Shown one piece after another: positions 51,779 through 63,361 of a stretch of DNA of 64,000 bases. The stretch's first letter is position 1; every line of letters starts with the position of its first letter. Made by a program: the position numbers and the translations under genes. Location of the stretch: NCBI GenBank assembly GCA_963924555.1, contig OZ004586.1, forward strand, positions 6,716,501 through 6,780,500, given 5' to 3'. The DNA is from Crambe crambe (lineage: Eukaryota; Porifera; Demospongiae; Poecilosclerida; Crambeidae). Under the pieces are notes generated by a model. That model searched no databases. It saw only the letters and a list, made by a program, of their open reading frames with translations, and had not been told where the DNA came from.

Positions 51779-54542
51779 TTACTTTTGAAGATGGTCTTGA
51801 TTATCGTCACTGAGGTCAAAGTCAGGTATTGCTTTTATCAATCCTTCTTTCACTCCTTCTTCAAAATGAGCCATACATTCTAGTTTTTCACTAGTTGAAT
51901 ATCGTACTTGAATACACAGTGGGCCCGGGAACCAGATATCTTTGAATTCATACAATATTGTCCAATTGTATGAAAGTCCTACCTTGCCATGTTTTATTTT
52001 CTGCATAATATTATGTGATACGATATAATTTTAGAAAAGGGACCACTTCACGCAGGATTTAGCTATGCACATTTAAAATTAGATTATTTTTATCCACTTC
52101 TTTTTTATTGCCTCCACAGTATCTTCAGTCCTTTGTCTAACTTCCTGCCAAATTTCAGGAAGTGGGAAGGTTTTGAAGTAGGCAAGCGCTCGAGTTGAAG
52201 CACTTCTAGCCACGGTGGTTTAAGATTGAGCTTCCAGAGGAGTAGCTACCATTAGGGCAACTGGGACACTTTCCCCAGTAAAATTTCATGGAAAAATGCT
52301 GTTTAGTTAATCTCGCGCGCACAGCCCCCTATAAAATTAATAGTGGTCTGGTCTAATCTGTAGGGTAGATGTGGGTCAGCTAGGTATTGTTGCTCTTTTC
52401 TTGGAAATGGACTATCTTAGAATGCTGAAAATTGCTCCAGATATAAAATAGGTTATGTAGAACTAATAATGTGGAGAAAGTAATAAAAATATTGCATCTT
52501 GTAGATAGGAGTCGCTAAGATTTCTACAAAATAAAAATAATTACCTTAGATTACTTTAAAATTCACCATCTTGTAGCATCATTGCTTCCTTGTGCTTTTT
52601 AAAATTCAGATTAGTCACGATTATACCCATTTTTAAAAGTTATTATGTTTATGCATGAATAAGGCATGATTTTATTTGATCAGTATCAACTCTTGTAGAT
52701 TCTTATCAAGTGGTGAACCCTAATAGAGACTGATTCATAATACCCACATCTACCCTAGCTTTCTCGCTCTCAAGGCGTGGTTTATTATGATGTAGCGTCA
52801 TTCATCAATTGTCGTCCGCAATCAAATGTCGGCGAAATTTACGATAATGACACGGAAATTATAATAATTTACTGAGTACCGCGTGTTAGCCGGGAAGGAG
52901 TGTTAGTGTAGAATCTGTCGTTTGTTTCAGTTAGCTATCTACTTTCTAGCTGTTTACTAATGCCAGCAAGGTCAAGAAGGGCCGAGGCAGCTTCTAAATC
53001 GTGGGGGAAGAGGAAAAAGAAGCAGGTGTCTGCCAACAGGCCTAAGAGATTGAAGACATGGTCCGATGAGTCCATGGTATCAGCCATAAACGCCGTCAGG
53101 GAAGGAAGAATGATCGCTAGTGTGGCTGCCAGGTCCTATGGTGTTCCTCCTTTCTGCAGCCAGGGCCAGTGCCATATTTAACTGAAGCAGAAGCTGCCTC
53201 TGGCCCAGTATGTGGTAGCATTTTCTCTTAGAGCATGCAAATCTTTCACTCTGATTTTTGATTTGTCATGATTATTGTAGATTTATAGGTTCATTTACTT
53301 TACTTTTTGATCATTTATTTTATTTTTCAGTTTAGTATTTCCCTATTAATAATTGGAACAAGAATTGCAAGTTGCCGACAATATATTAACGCGGTTCTAT
53401 TAGCATAACGACAATAGGTAAGAGGTCGCCGACTTTAGATCGTCCAGTTCCGGTTATAAAAAGTGATGTAACTTGACTTCCAATTGGCCCTATGGAATGA
53501 AAAATGCAATTTTAAGAGAGTAATGAATACTCTATCGATTGGACTTTGAACCAAGGTTATTGATGTGCGCGTTCGTGAGATAATAAGCCTGGCACAAAAC
53601 CTCACCGACTATTGATGAATGACGCTATGACTATCATTAAAAAGTGCGAGCATAAATTTTTAATTTGACTATAATAATAAAGCAGCTATGGAAGAGATGT
53701 CTCCTCAGAGGAGAAGAAACGGAGTGGCAGCTCTACATTGCAAGCAGTAGCCAGCAGTAGTCCAAACACTTCTCTCTTAGAGAATACAGCTATGGCTGCA
53801 ACTTGATCCTCCATTTACTGTAGTGATACTAGAGGAGACACTATTAATACAGTAGACTTCATGTCCATGGATCCAGGGGCGGATCCAGGAATATTTAGAA
53901 GGGGGGGTCAGTTGTATAGTGTTAGGCATATCCACACGGATAAGCGGGTACTCAATGCAGATGGCATTCCACATCTGCCACTGTGCTTGACCGTGTCCAA
54001 CGAGTTAATTAATAAAATCATAAATTGTTATGCTAAAATCGTATACCTTTTGAAATACTTGGTCAGTGGTTTGATGGCTGCTAGCTGCTCTCTTCATTGC
54101 TACAAACTCAGAAAGTGCATGTGCGCATGCTCAGTTTACCCAATGGTCGTCATCGAAAGAAATTGTAATCAAATCGCGCGCTTTCCAACTGTGCATGAGC
54201 TACTGCTACTAGGCAGAGGTTGGAGGGGGGGGGGGTCCTGACCCCCCTAGACCCCCCTCTAAATCCGCCCCTGGCCGATCTATCAAAGACACTAGAAAGT
54301 AATATATGATTTTCCATAGCCAGTAGGGAGTGACACAAAGACATCATGACAAGTTACAGAGCCCCCATACGTCCCTTTCTCTACTAACTTACATCATCGA
54401 TACAGTCTTTGAAGCATTCCAATTTGGATTTCAAATGCTTCTTCAAAGATAACGATAGGATAATATCAAGTCTGGCATATAGAGGAATATCAAAAGGAAC
54501 TGGATCAACTTTAAATTTCTTTACACCCGTACCCTGATCCAT
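51779..54542 (-). CDS. S4: orphan small-protein family gene, two exons, 123 aa
   Basis: Exon 1 54393-54542 starts ATG GAT CAG, has 50 codons, and ends at a strong donor (GAT|gtaagt, phase 0). Exon 2 51779-52000 follows acceptor ttatgcag in phase 0 and runs 73 codons to TAA. Total length is 123 residues, equal to S3. Exon 1 has DIILSLSLKKHLKSKLECFK, comparable with S3 IKIIASLELKEQGLKPGTLD. Exon 2 has LYEFKDIWFPGPLCIQVRYS, comparable with S2/S3 (YEWKDFGNKAYIEITFSG). The terminal intron of S1-S3 is absent. The 2.4-kb intron holds a MITE, a transposase fragment and a hAT-like element. Membership is supported by length, phase and motif order, not by high identity. Function unknown. Confidence 0.5.
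52075..52230 (-). CDS. Unassigned coding-like segment in the S4 intron
   Basis: The minus strand reads STRALAYFKTFPLPEIWQEV followed by a charged helix and a stop near 52073. It looks coding but no phase-compatible donor links it to the S4 second exon. It may be a further S-family exon or a fragment. Confidence 0.3.
52361..52757. mobile_element. MITE with TIR TAGGGTAGATGTGGGT
   Basis: The left end tagggtagatgtgggt is mirrored by acccacatctaccct a at the right end. It is ~397 bp with no coding capacity. TA flanks suggest a Tc1/mariner-type target site. Confidence 0.75.
52960..53181 (+). pseudogene. Pogo-like transposase N-terminal fragment
   Basis: The frame begins MPARSRRAEAASK, has a basic linker and a psq/CENP-B-type HTH segment (KRLKTWSDESMVSAINAVRE, then VAARSYGVPP). 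Coding is lost after about 53150. The DDE core is missing. It resembles the HTH of the relic at 3.9 kb but is a different subfamily copy. Confidence 0.65.
53874..54273. mobile_element. hAT-like MITE, CAGGGGCGGATCC ends
   Basis: caggggcggatccagg at the left and aaatccgcccctg at the right form the TIRs; a gggggggtc / gacccccc pair lies just inside. No clear target duplication could be made out. It sits in the S4 intron. Confidence 0.8.
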
Positions 54543-54630
54543 AATGTATCACCGCTCGCTGGGCATGGGGCGGAATCGAATCCGCGCCAAAATTTAAACG
54601 CCTTACTGCTGCGCATGCGTCAGTAAAGTA

Positions 54631-57600
54631 TTATATTTTTAATAAGCGATACAAACCAAACATTAAAAAACAACAAAAGAAAACTAAAAGTAAAAAAATA
54701 AAAAGAGTTACGGCAATGATATCAGCACGATGCTTAAAGTTAGAAAATACAAGTGTTTTGTCATGATGATACTCGTACTCACACAAGAAATTAAGAAGAG
54801 CACAAGTTTTTCTTTCAGTGAAATTAAAGAAATGAGATAGCTTTAATGTTGATTTTTCCATTCCTTTCACAGTCACACCTGACTGCTGCATCATCTTTGC
54901 TGAGTAATTTGAAACAATGACATCAAAGTCATACGTGATGTTGTAGTAGGACCAATCAACATACCCACTTGATAACTTAGTGTCTTGCTGATTTGATTGT
55001 ATGAAACAGTACCATCCTGGCTTAGTTACATTAAAAATTAGAAAGGATCCATTATATGGTCCTGAAGGAAAGCAGGAATAATCTTGCGGAAGTGATTGGT
55101 GACCACATTTAACGTCTGGAATATTTCCATAAGAGTTTTGTGATGGACATCTTACGCTTCCTAATTGACAGTACAATTGTTCCATTGCTTCTAGGGTGTG
55201 AGTGAACCACAAATTCCGATTATGAGGGAAATCATTTCGTAGTGTAATCTTTATCCATGAGCCGGGCAAGGCATAGATACGACACAGATTATCATTTTCT
55301 CCTACGTGACTTGTTTTTTTAGGCATATCTGAACAGTCGATCCCATCAACCACAACAGCTTTTCCTTTGCAACCATTTTCTTTGAAATGTATGTCTACCG
55401 ACAGTAACCACTGCTTATCGATGTTTGATAGCAGAGGAATTGTTGCATTGTAGAATATCTTCTCTTCTGTGGCAGTACCAGTTGGAAGCACTCTTGCAAA
55501 AACAATGGTACTGATCAACCACACAATGACAGTCAAGAACAGTATTAGAAAGGAGCATCCGATCAGAAAACGACGTTTGGCATTGAGAATTAATCCTGTG
55601 CAAACATATAAAAGTAGTTTTCTAGATTGTACAAGTTATTTCCCTAGCATTGTATGAATTAGCCTCGTCCCCAGGCTCTCGTGCACATGGAAGGGGGGAG
55701 GGGAAGAAAGAGAGCCTGGTACACACTGTTCATAAATTTCACGTGCGACTTCTGCTGCCCAGCGCGTTATCTCGTTATATAACACACGATGATACATACT
55801 TCAATTGAAAATGGAGGGGAGAAACTACCAGCACAGCACAGCTCTGGAAATCACCTAATTGGTTATCTACTGGTGTTCCACCACAAAAGGGATTAAGGAT
55901 TTGATAACACAGGCTCATCCCAAAGCCAGTACTACGCTGCTTCCTTCGTAAATGGCTCTGATAGACAGACGCTGCTCATCCTTCAAGGAAAGATTGCTAA
56001 AAACCTCATGCACCTTCCAAATCCGTACTGGCCGGCTTCTTCAAAACTAGCACTGCTACGAACACTAGACACTGACATTTGAATAATGACATCATTTTAT
56101 ATTACGCATTTGTACATAGAATGAACCAAAGAATTATGGAAGAATACAAATTCAAGATTTCTGTGAAAAACCTAAACATTCACAGTCAGTGTGTACCAGG
56201 CTCTCTTTCCTCCCCTCCCCCTTCCATGCACACGTGAGAGCCTGGGGATGAGAACCTGTATAAATGCCTGGACATAGGGTTGTGGCCAGCAACTAGTGCA
56301 CCGTACTTATCCTTATTGTCCTTATTCTCATTGCCACTGATTTCTTTGACTGAATTGTATGTGAAAGTTATGCATATTATGAAATATACAAAAAAAATTT
56401 TTTTTACTTTTGGTGTTGCAGCTTACATGTGATTAATTGACAAATCAACATTGAAAATTTACAGTATTCACCCATATTACAGTGGAGGTTCGAATAAAGC
56501 ACACTCCCAAAGATAAAAGGACACTCCCAAAGAGGATAACCAATGGAGGACACATGCATGACTCAAATTCTTATTCATTGGAGGGATTTTCCCAGGGGAA
56601 GCATTATTTCTGCATTTCACAAATTCCCCTGGGGAATCACCTCTGCCCTAACCACTGTAGTAGTAATAATTATTTGGATGTACATCAAAGCACCATGAAA
56701 GGTACACTAAAGTCCATTCATGGAAATATTATGGACAGCTGCTGTAACACCAATGCTCTCAGAGTCAGTTGCTATCATCATGAAGGACCAATTTTGGATA
56801 CTTCAGAGTAGTAAGCATTTTTGGCTTCGCACACATCCCCCTCCCCCTCACTAGCCATGCAAACAGTAAGCTTCCCCCCTAGATGAAACTCACTGTTAAT
56901 GTCTCACTGGATTGGACTGGAATACTGGAGTGTAAAATTACAGAGAGTGATAATACACATTTGAAAATTGCGTTTGTAGAGAGATATTATCTTACACGTG
57001 AAGGGGTTAAAAGGTGTAAACAGTACCCTCATACCATTATTATTTCCTAGTCCATACCAGTCTTCATTGGTTGTCACAACTATAGAAGTCTATACCCAGC
57101 CATCTTGCAACATAAAGAATGGACTCCCCAAGGGAAAGTAACGAAATTTTTAAAACGTGTGTAATCCTCTTTGTGTGTGGCATCGGCACCCAAACTTTAA
57201 TACATGCAGCCAATGTTGTTACAGAGATTGAGAACCAACTGACTCCAATTCACAAAGCACACATCATTTTCAGTGTAATTATACGATTCAGTAGTCCAGT
57301 CCAACAGTCCAATCCAGTGGATAGGGACACCCCAGTAGTTTTGCAGAACAATTGTCATGCATCAGGCAGGAATAGGTGGTGGCCTTGAAGTATTTGTGGC
57401 TGGGGAATAATAAAATTCATAGCAGTTTCTGAGTCTGTTTATCAAAGCACAATAATTAATGGCCAAATTTCATGCAGGGCTCACTATCATTGTCCAGACA
57501 TGATTATCTAATAGTTGAATAACTATTGGTCAGACAAAGGCAGAAAATGACCACACAAATTGATCGTCCTGTGACCAACTAACACCCAGCATTATAAAAT

Positions 57601-58080
57601 TGAGTGTTAAAACCAGACACCTGGACATTTCCTCCTTTTCCTTTTCTTTTGAAGTTCTTCTTGAATCAACCTCTCAAATTCATCTGCCAATTCCAAATGT
57701 GCATCTCCAGCCTGTTGAGAGCTTTCTCTGAGACACGCTACGAAGGGAGTGAGGTAGTCAGACTGCTTGCATTTGGGGAGCCAACCTACAACAATGTCCA
57801 CTTTCTTTTCAGACGTAGTTTTAGGGTCAGTTAGAATGGACTGATCCAATGAGCCATGAAGGAGCTGGTAGTTGTTAAGGAACGGGTAGATGCTATGAAA
57901 ATTGAGGTACATTCTGAGTTCATCATGAAGCTGATGGAATACTGCATCACAGACATCTCGTGTAATAGCTATTTTAATATAAAAAGGAGTTAGGATAATA
58001 ATAGCTAGAAGCCAAGTTATCATCTACAAGCACTAATTTTTAATACCTTGACTTTCACTTTCAGGAATATTCACTGACAT
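54631..58080 (-). CDS. CARD gene E: CARD-TM-ectodomain-TM protein, 448 aa
   Basis: Three exons on the minus strand: 58047-58080 (MSVNIPESESQ), 57621-57968 and 54631-55595. Both junctions are phase 1 with GT-AG sites and the total of 1347 nt is an open frame. The CARD covers about residues 13-105 (YPFLNNYQLLHGSLDQSILT, KKVDIVVGWLPKCKQSDYLT, ACLRESSQQAGDAHLELADE), followed by a basic RKRRK stretch. TM1 is about 138-162 and TM2 about 418-444. The ectodomain keeps the family motifs (YALPGSW, LWFTHTLEA, PGWYCFIQ, WSYYNITYDF, KLSHFFNF) and has six or more N-glycosylation sequons. It lacks the A-type juxtamembrane exon. It is only moderately similar to A-C in the ectodomain, so it is an older branch. 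A cytosolic signalling CARD and an external sensor domain are inferred. Divergent to eIF4E. Confidence 0.85.
55664..56252. mobile_element. MITE with ~65-bp TIRs in intron 2 of CARD gene E
   Basis: CTCGTCCCCAGGCTCTCGTG at the left and its mirror (CACGTGAGAGCCTGGGGATG) at the right, followed internally by GA-rich and cctggtacacactg blocks. 589 bp, non-coding. Confidence 0.9.
56478..56560. repeat. Dispersed 'cagtggaacctc' repeat, copy 2
   Basis: ttacagtggaggttcgaata followed by two acactcccaaaga units; related to the copies at 49683 and 61115. Confidence 0.5.
56561..57620. other. Remainder of intron 2 of CARD gene E
   Basis: About 1 kb with no supported exon. No counterpart of the A juxtamembrane exon is recognisable here. 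Confidence 0.5.
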
Positions 58081-58336
58081 GGACAGGGCCACATAAGTAG
58101 ACGTTGTCATAGCTAGCGTTCTTCTACCAACTTGTATATAATTTAATAGCTAGCCAGTCATGCAGCGCAGCTCGCTCTTCTATAATGATGACATCATGGT
58201 CGATATCAACGTTTATGGACTAGACGCTCCTTTCCAAGTCAGTTTGTAAGTACGTGTCTAGGCGCACCACTAGCTAAGTGTGCTGGTTCACTTTGTTTAT
58301 AGTGGCTCTGTGAATCTAGTAGCTACGCTGTATCTT
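58081..58336. promoter_or_regulatory. Putative bidirectional promoter between CARD gene E and eIF4E
   Basis: 256 bases between divergent start codons. The eIF4E-proximal part (tttatggacttga-like and cctttccaagtc) is conserved at about 35180-35220 upstream of the eIF4E pseudogene. Function is inferred from arrangement. Confidence 0.5.
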
Positions 58337-58715
58337 ATGGCTACTGCTGATTCAAAAACAAAGGTAAAAAGTATTAATATTAGTTTATTCCATATAATGC
58401 CCAGCATCATATCCCTTCACCTCGTGTTGTATAGGAAGATCAACAAGATCAGCAAACGGAGAAACCAGTAGAACCAGAGAAGCACCCTCTTCAGAATAAG
58501 TGAGTGAAGGTTTTTTTTCTGTTTCATAACGAAGGACTAATTGTATCTGATATTGTGTCATTGACTTGATGCTGCATTGTCTGTCTCTTCTTTTATGCTG
58601 TTAAGGTGGTCACTGTGGTTCTTCAAGCCTGACAAGGCCAAAAAGTGGATAGATAACTTCAAACTTGTCACTTCTTTTGCCACAGTGAGTTGGACAAGTG
58701 CTAAGTTTGGGACAT

Positions 58716-58778
<63 letters not shown>

Positions 58779-59216
58779 CCAATTCACAACAAAATTCTTC
58801 TAATCACTAAGCATTTATTGTGTGTGTGAGATGATGAGTGAGAGAGAGAGAGAGAGCAAATCATATCCTCAACATAAAACAAGTATCTGAAGACCATAGT
58901 AGGTTAATGTTGTCCAGACATACAATCAGGATAATCACCTGTTTCTAACTGACTGTACCATGATTCTTTGATTGTATTTTTTTCCCTTCATGTCATGTTT
59001 CTGTGACTGCAACACAAGGTGGAGGACTTTTGGGCGTAAGTTATGTAGTGAGCTTCTGAGCTTCGCTATGTAGTGTAATATTCTGGACATCCAATTAAGT
59101 AGATTCTGATTATTAATAGATAATTTCAGAAAATGTCCTCTATTCTATTCATACAATAGCCTGTGGGATTATTATCAGGCAAAGTATGACCTCTGACATA
59201 ATACTTGCCAGAATCC

Positions 59217-59248
<32 letters not shown>

Positions 59249-61496
59249 AAATTCCTCAGCATGTAACTAGAGGCTGTAATGCACTGTGAGACTTGTCCAT
59301 GAACATGAAAGCACACAGCATACACACTAGTGGAGTAATAACAGGTGGGGTATGGGTAGTTTTAATGGTTCACACCTCAGTTTTAGCATACAATTTTCAT
59401 GGGGAGGGGGAGGGAGCATACTCTTAGCTTAGGGTGGAATCATTATCAATGGTTGACTTCAAGCCAGAATGATGAAATGACAAAGTTGTCTTTCTCCCCT
59501 AACCATTTGTACAACATATAGCTTACTACATCTCTTCTCTTTCCTCCTTCTTCTAGGGTTTACAATTATATCAAACCTGCAAGTAGCCTGGAAGGAGGGT
59601 GTGATTACATGCTCTTCAAGGTATGGTGTTCACACCTCTCACATTAGTACACAGCTCTTGCCAATGGTCACCACCATCCATGCCACGCCCCTCACATTGG
59701 TACTCATTGGAGAGTTCTCAGTGAGCCAAGTACATTGTACAGCTCTCAGTGAGCCGAGCACCACCATCCATGCTACACCCCTCACATTAGTACTCATTGG
59801 AGAGCCGAGTCCAATGGTGGACCTAGCACCACCATCCCTCACATTGGTACTCATTGGAGAGCTCTCAGTGAGCCGAGTCCAATGGTGGACCTAGCACCAC
59901 AATCCATGCTACACCCCTCACATTGGTACTCATTGGAGAGCTCTCAATCAGCTGAGTCCAATGGTGGACCTAGCACCACAATCCATGCTACACCCCTCAC
60001 ATTGGTACTCATTGGAGAGTTCTCAGTGAGCCGAGTCCAATGGTAGACCTAGCACCACCATCCATGCTGCGCCCCTCACATTGGTACTCATTGGAGAGCT
60101 CTCAGTGAGCCGAGTCCAATGGTGGACCTAGCACCACCATCCATGCTACACCCCTCACATTGGTACTCATTGGAGAGCTCTCAGTGAGCTGAGTCCAATG
60201 GTGGACCTAGCACCACAATCCATGCTACGCCCCTCATATTGGTACTCATTGGAGAGCCGAGTCCAATGGTGGACCTAGCACCACCATCCATGCTACACCC
60301 CTCACATTGGTACTCATTGGAGAGCTCTCAGTGAGCCAAGTCCAATGGTGGACCTAGCACTACCATTCATGCTACGGCCCTCACAGCGAGAGCTCTCAGT
60401 GAGCCGAGTCCAATGGTGGACCTAGCACTACCATTTATTATAATTATTATGTATGTATCACAGGATGGTATTCAACCTATGTGGGAGGATCCAAGAAATC
60501 GTAATGGTGGTCGCTGGCTGCTTAGCTTTGATAGGAGAAGAGATGAGAAAAGACTAGATAATTGCTGGATGGAAACAGTGAGTATTTCCCGGGTACAAGT
60601 CTGTCTGTATATACACAGTTGAAGTCATCAATGTGGACTCCTTGTAGTAAGGACGTGGAGAGTAATTTTTGTGGTTTTAAGTAGGAATGCATTTTAAATC
60701 ATGATTTTTTCTAAGGAGAGGGATGCAGGAGATGTTTCCCCCCCCCCCCAAAAAAAAAAAAATCCCCCCATCTCGATATAGTTTCTTGAGCTATAACCTT
60801 TCCTATAGCCTCAAGAGCTTTTTCAAATCCTTTTACTTCTGATGTTTATCAGTATAACTGCTAGAGTTTGCCTACAGTCTACAGACATTGGAGCATACAC
60901 CAATGGGTCATTATACTTAATTGAGTCTTTGCTTGCTGAATAATCTTACATAACCCTCTGGTGCAGTTGATGTGTCTTGTGGGGGAAATCTTTGAGGACA
61001 GTTCGGATGATGTGTGTGGGGCGGTGGTGCAGATGCGACCTCGGGGGGACAAGATTGCCATATGGACTGCCAATTCTAAGAATAAGGATCAAATTATGAC
61101 AATAGGGTAAGAAAGTTTGTCCTCTGTAGAGAGGTTGTCCTCTACAAAGGTACTTTTAGATTGAGGGGTTATCCTCTGTGGAATGTCCTTTATTGGAGGT
61201 TCTGGTTCCACTGTACACCGAGCTTTCTGTTTAATGTACAATAGTTGGTAGTCGTCACTTCTATGACGTTCTTCTCCACTGCCCCACTTTAACTATGCCT
61301 ATGCTTTAGACTTAAAGAAATGATAATGGCTATTGTTATTATCATTAAACATTAAATTTTATCTTTCATTACATGTAGACGTTCTTACAAGGAGAAGCTA
61401 GAGTTGCACATGCGTGATCCACCATTGGCTTACGAATTACACAAGGACGCCATGAACAAAAGTGGCTCAGTCATAAAAGCTCTGTACACCCTATAG
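58337..61496 (+). CDS. EIF4E: Eukaryotic translation initiation factor 4E, 207 aa
   Basis: eIF4E binds the mRNA 5' cap and, with eIF4G, recruits ribosomes in the cytosol. Eight exons: 58337-58363, 58435-58499, 58606-58684, 59019-59035, 59557-59620, 60464-60577, 60967-61106 and 61379-61496; they total 624 nt with an open frame. Family hallmarks are HPLQNKWSLWFFKPDK, VEDFWA, the cap-stacking tryptophans W45 and W91 (PMWED) with E92, W155, SDDVCGAVVQMR for the fold core, and KSGSVIKALYTL at the C-terminus. The length is close to the usual ~215. Exon 4 is a 17-nt microexon. Intron 3 has a GT/AG tract and intron 5 a ~0.8-kb minisatellite. It is probably the functional housekeeping copy. Confidence 0.95.
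58719..58778. repeat. (TG)n(AG)n microsatellite in eIF4E intron 3
   Basis: Short compound tract homologous in position to 35824-35937 in the pseudogene, where it is longer. Confidence 0.95.
59219..59244. repeat. A homopolymer in eIF4E intron 4
   Basis: About 26 A residues, possibly the tail of a retroposed sequence; no SINE body recognised. Confidence 0.9.
59640..60440. repeat. Minisatellite in eIF4E intron 5
   Basis: About nine units of 80-110 bp with the blocks cccctcacattggtactcat, tggagagctctcagtgagc, cgagtccaatggtggaccta and gcaccaccatccatgcta. Units differ by a few substitutions and internal deletions. A shorter array occupies the same place after exon 5 of the pseudogene. Confidence 0.95.
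61115..61217. repeat. Dispersed 'cagtggaacctc' repeat, copy 3 (inverted), in eIF4E intron 7
   Basis: Contains tttattggaggttctggttc cactgta, the reverse complement of the copy 1 start, with several tgtcctct units. Confidence 0.6.
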
Positions 61497-62236
61497 CCCC
61501 TCCTCCCTCTCCTTGGCAACCTCCATTACACCCTATAGCCCCTCCCCCTCTTCCCTAACAACCTCTGTTAACCCCCCACCCTAGCACTCTTATAGAATAG
61601 CACACTTAGTGCTACATATAGCACACCATGGCTTAGTGCTATAATATTATAATTATTATACCGGTACACCAGTGATTAGAAGAAAATTCTTTTTTGTTGT
61701 TTTCGTGTGACCATTATATGAATTTTTGTATAAATCATTCATTATTATTATTATTATTATCAATTTTTATTATTATTATTGTTACTGCCATTCTTTCTCC
61801 TTCTTTGTAAGAGTGAAGCTTCTTTGTGAAGATGATACTTCATTACATATGATGGGTGATCCAAGATTCCCTTTGAACTAACCACATGGGTGTGAAATTG
61901 GGGGCGTGTCTAAATGTTCACACGTGAATTAATTGTAATTGTAGTAGCGAATTATGATGACGTCATTAAATTTTGGGTGGGTACAGCGCGCGTACGCGTA
62001 CAGTTTTACCTAAGTCATGTGACCTGCACTAGTGTGGGGGTGGGGCAGCTAACATAAAAAAGTAACTAGTTGTCTCGCGTGTGCTGTGTAAGAAAGTGGA
62101 AGCAGAAAGGCGAAGATAATAAGCTAGCCTATAGTCTGACAGGATAAGATTATGAAACTAAAGGAAATAAGTATAGCAGCTATAAACTGGCTGTTGGCTA
62201 GGTACCTCAGTGAGGAAGAAATATCATCTGACACTA
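61497..62236. other. Gene-free stretch downstream of eIF4E
   Basis: eIF4E 3' flank with an (ATT)n microsatellite (about 61740-61790). No polyadenylation site was assigned with confidence. Nothing else is seen. Confidence 0.5.
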
Positions 62237-63039
62237 TAGTCTGGTGAACCATCCCCGGCCACTTCCGCAGCACTGGATGTATTGCATCACCAGCACGCGG
62301 AAGGGGGGTCTGGCACAACGCGTATACTAAACTCGTTCTGCTGCAGCCTAGGCTGCAGTAGCATTGTGGTCTGTTGTGGTTTGGTCAGCTCCAACCTCTA
62401 ATTAGGTGTTATGTAAACTGCATGCTACACATAATATGGAGGGGACACTCTTACTACAAATGATATCTCTGCAACCGCTTTAGCTATGAACAAGCTTTAA
62501 GTTGCAAGAGATAGAGCAACTTTTCTAGTCCTAGAACTTTATGTGTGCAAAATAAGATCTTGAAACTCTTAAGCAAGATTGAAATATAACTTCAGTGTCC
62601 CAAGTTACCCCGTGTCCCAAGTCACCCTGCTTTACCTTAATACTATTTAAAAGTATACAGAAAGAAGGAGGTTACTTGGAGAGAGTGACTCTTCCAAGTG
62701 AGTACTTACTGCTTGGAAGAGCAGGTATCAAATAAAAGTGAAGAAGAACTATACAGGATAGCTAAATCACATGGAAGAATATGCAGGTATGCTATTTATG
62801 AAAGACAAGTTTAGCAGCAACAGCTATCATTTTCCGTGTGTGTAGCAGTTTACATAACACCTAATTAGAGGTTGGAGCTGACCAAACCACAACAGACCAC
62901 AATGCTACTGCAGCCTAGGCTGCAGCAGAACGAGTTTAGTATACGCGTTGTGCCAGACCCCCCCTTCCGCGTGCTGGTGATGCAATACATCCAGTGCTGC
63001 GGAAGTGGCCGGGGATGGTTCACCAGACTACTGACACTA
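62228..63039. mobile_element. Non-autonomous Mutator-like element with long TIRs and 9-bp TSD
   Basis: The element runs 62237-63030 (TAGTCTGGTGAACC...GGTTCACCAGACTA) with ~185-bp nearly identical terminal inverted repeats. The 9-bp direct repeat ctgacacta lies at 62228-62236 and 63031-63039. Long TIRs plus a 9-bp target duplication are typical of the Mutator superfamily. The ~425-bp interior has no coding capacity. High arm identity suggests recent activity. Confidence 0.85.
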
Positions 63040-63232
63040 ATGGCTGAGGGTAGCATAATAGCAATTTATAAAAGTGGTAAAGTGAGCTAAATCTGTCACA
63101 ATTATACTTTTAGTCATGTTATAGCTACTCACTCTTCCAGTGAGTATTCCATCATGCATCCTAGAAAATAAGGTTGCCATGATTTTAATATAAGATTCAA
63201 GATCATAACAACAGTTGACTTATTCATTGATT

Positions 63233-63320
63233 AATATTGGTGATGGGTAAGGGGTCACTTGACTGAAGTTCACTCTCTTGTTGCTGAACTTTTTTGAACC
63301 ATACACAGCCATCCTTTTTT
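63233..63320. repeat. Dispersed repeat shared with 29497-29562
   Basis: taatattggtgatgg, ttcactctcttrttgctgaa and tttgaaccayrcacagccatcc blocks occur in both places. The copy here lies just upstream of the TRIM start. Confidence 0.55.
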
Positions 63321-63361
63321 ATTTAGAATAACATTATAGGCTACATTGACTGAGAAGAATT

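Noticed and set aside
54545..54625. Possible tRNA or tRNA-derived SINE on the minus strand (box-B-like ggattcgattcc and a weak box A)
   Set aside because: Box spacing is too short and no cloverleaf could be drawn; at most a SINE scrap.
57604..57834. Plus-strand frames across CARD exons (also 47036-47239)
   Set aside because: They are antisense to the CARD coding sequence; the minus-strand frame has the splice sites and domain.
59639..59894. Open frames on both strands in eIF4E intron 5
   Set aside because: They arise from the minisatellite repeat unit and lie between confirmed eIF4E exons.
62872..63090. 72-codon frame at the right end of the Mutator-like element
   Set aside because: It lies in the terminal inverted repeat and has a mirrored counterpart in the left arm; no protein motif.
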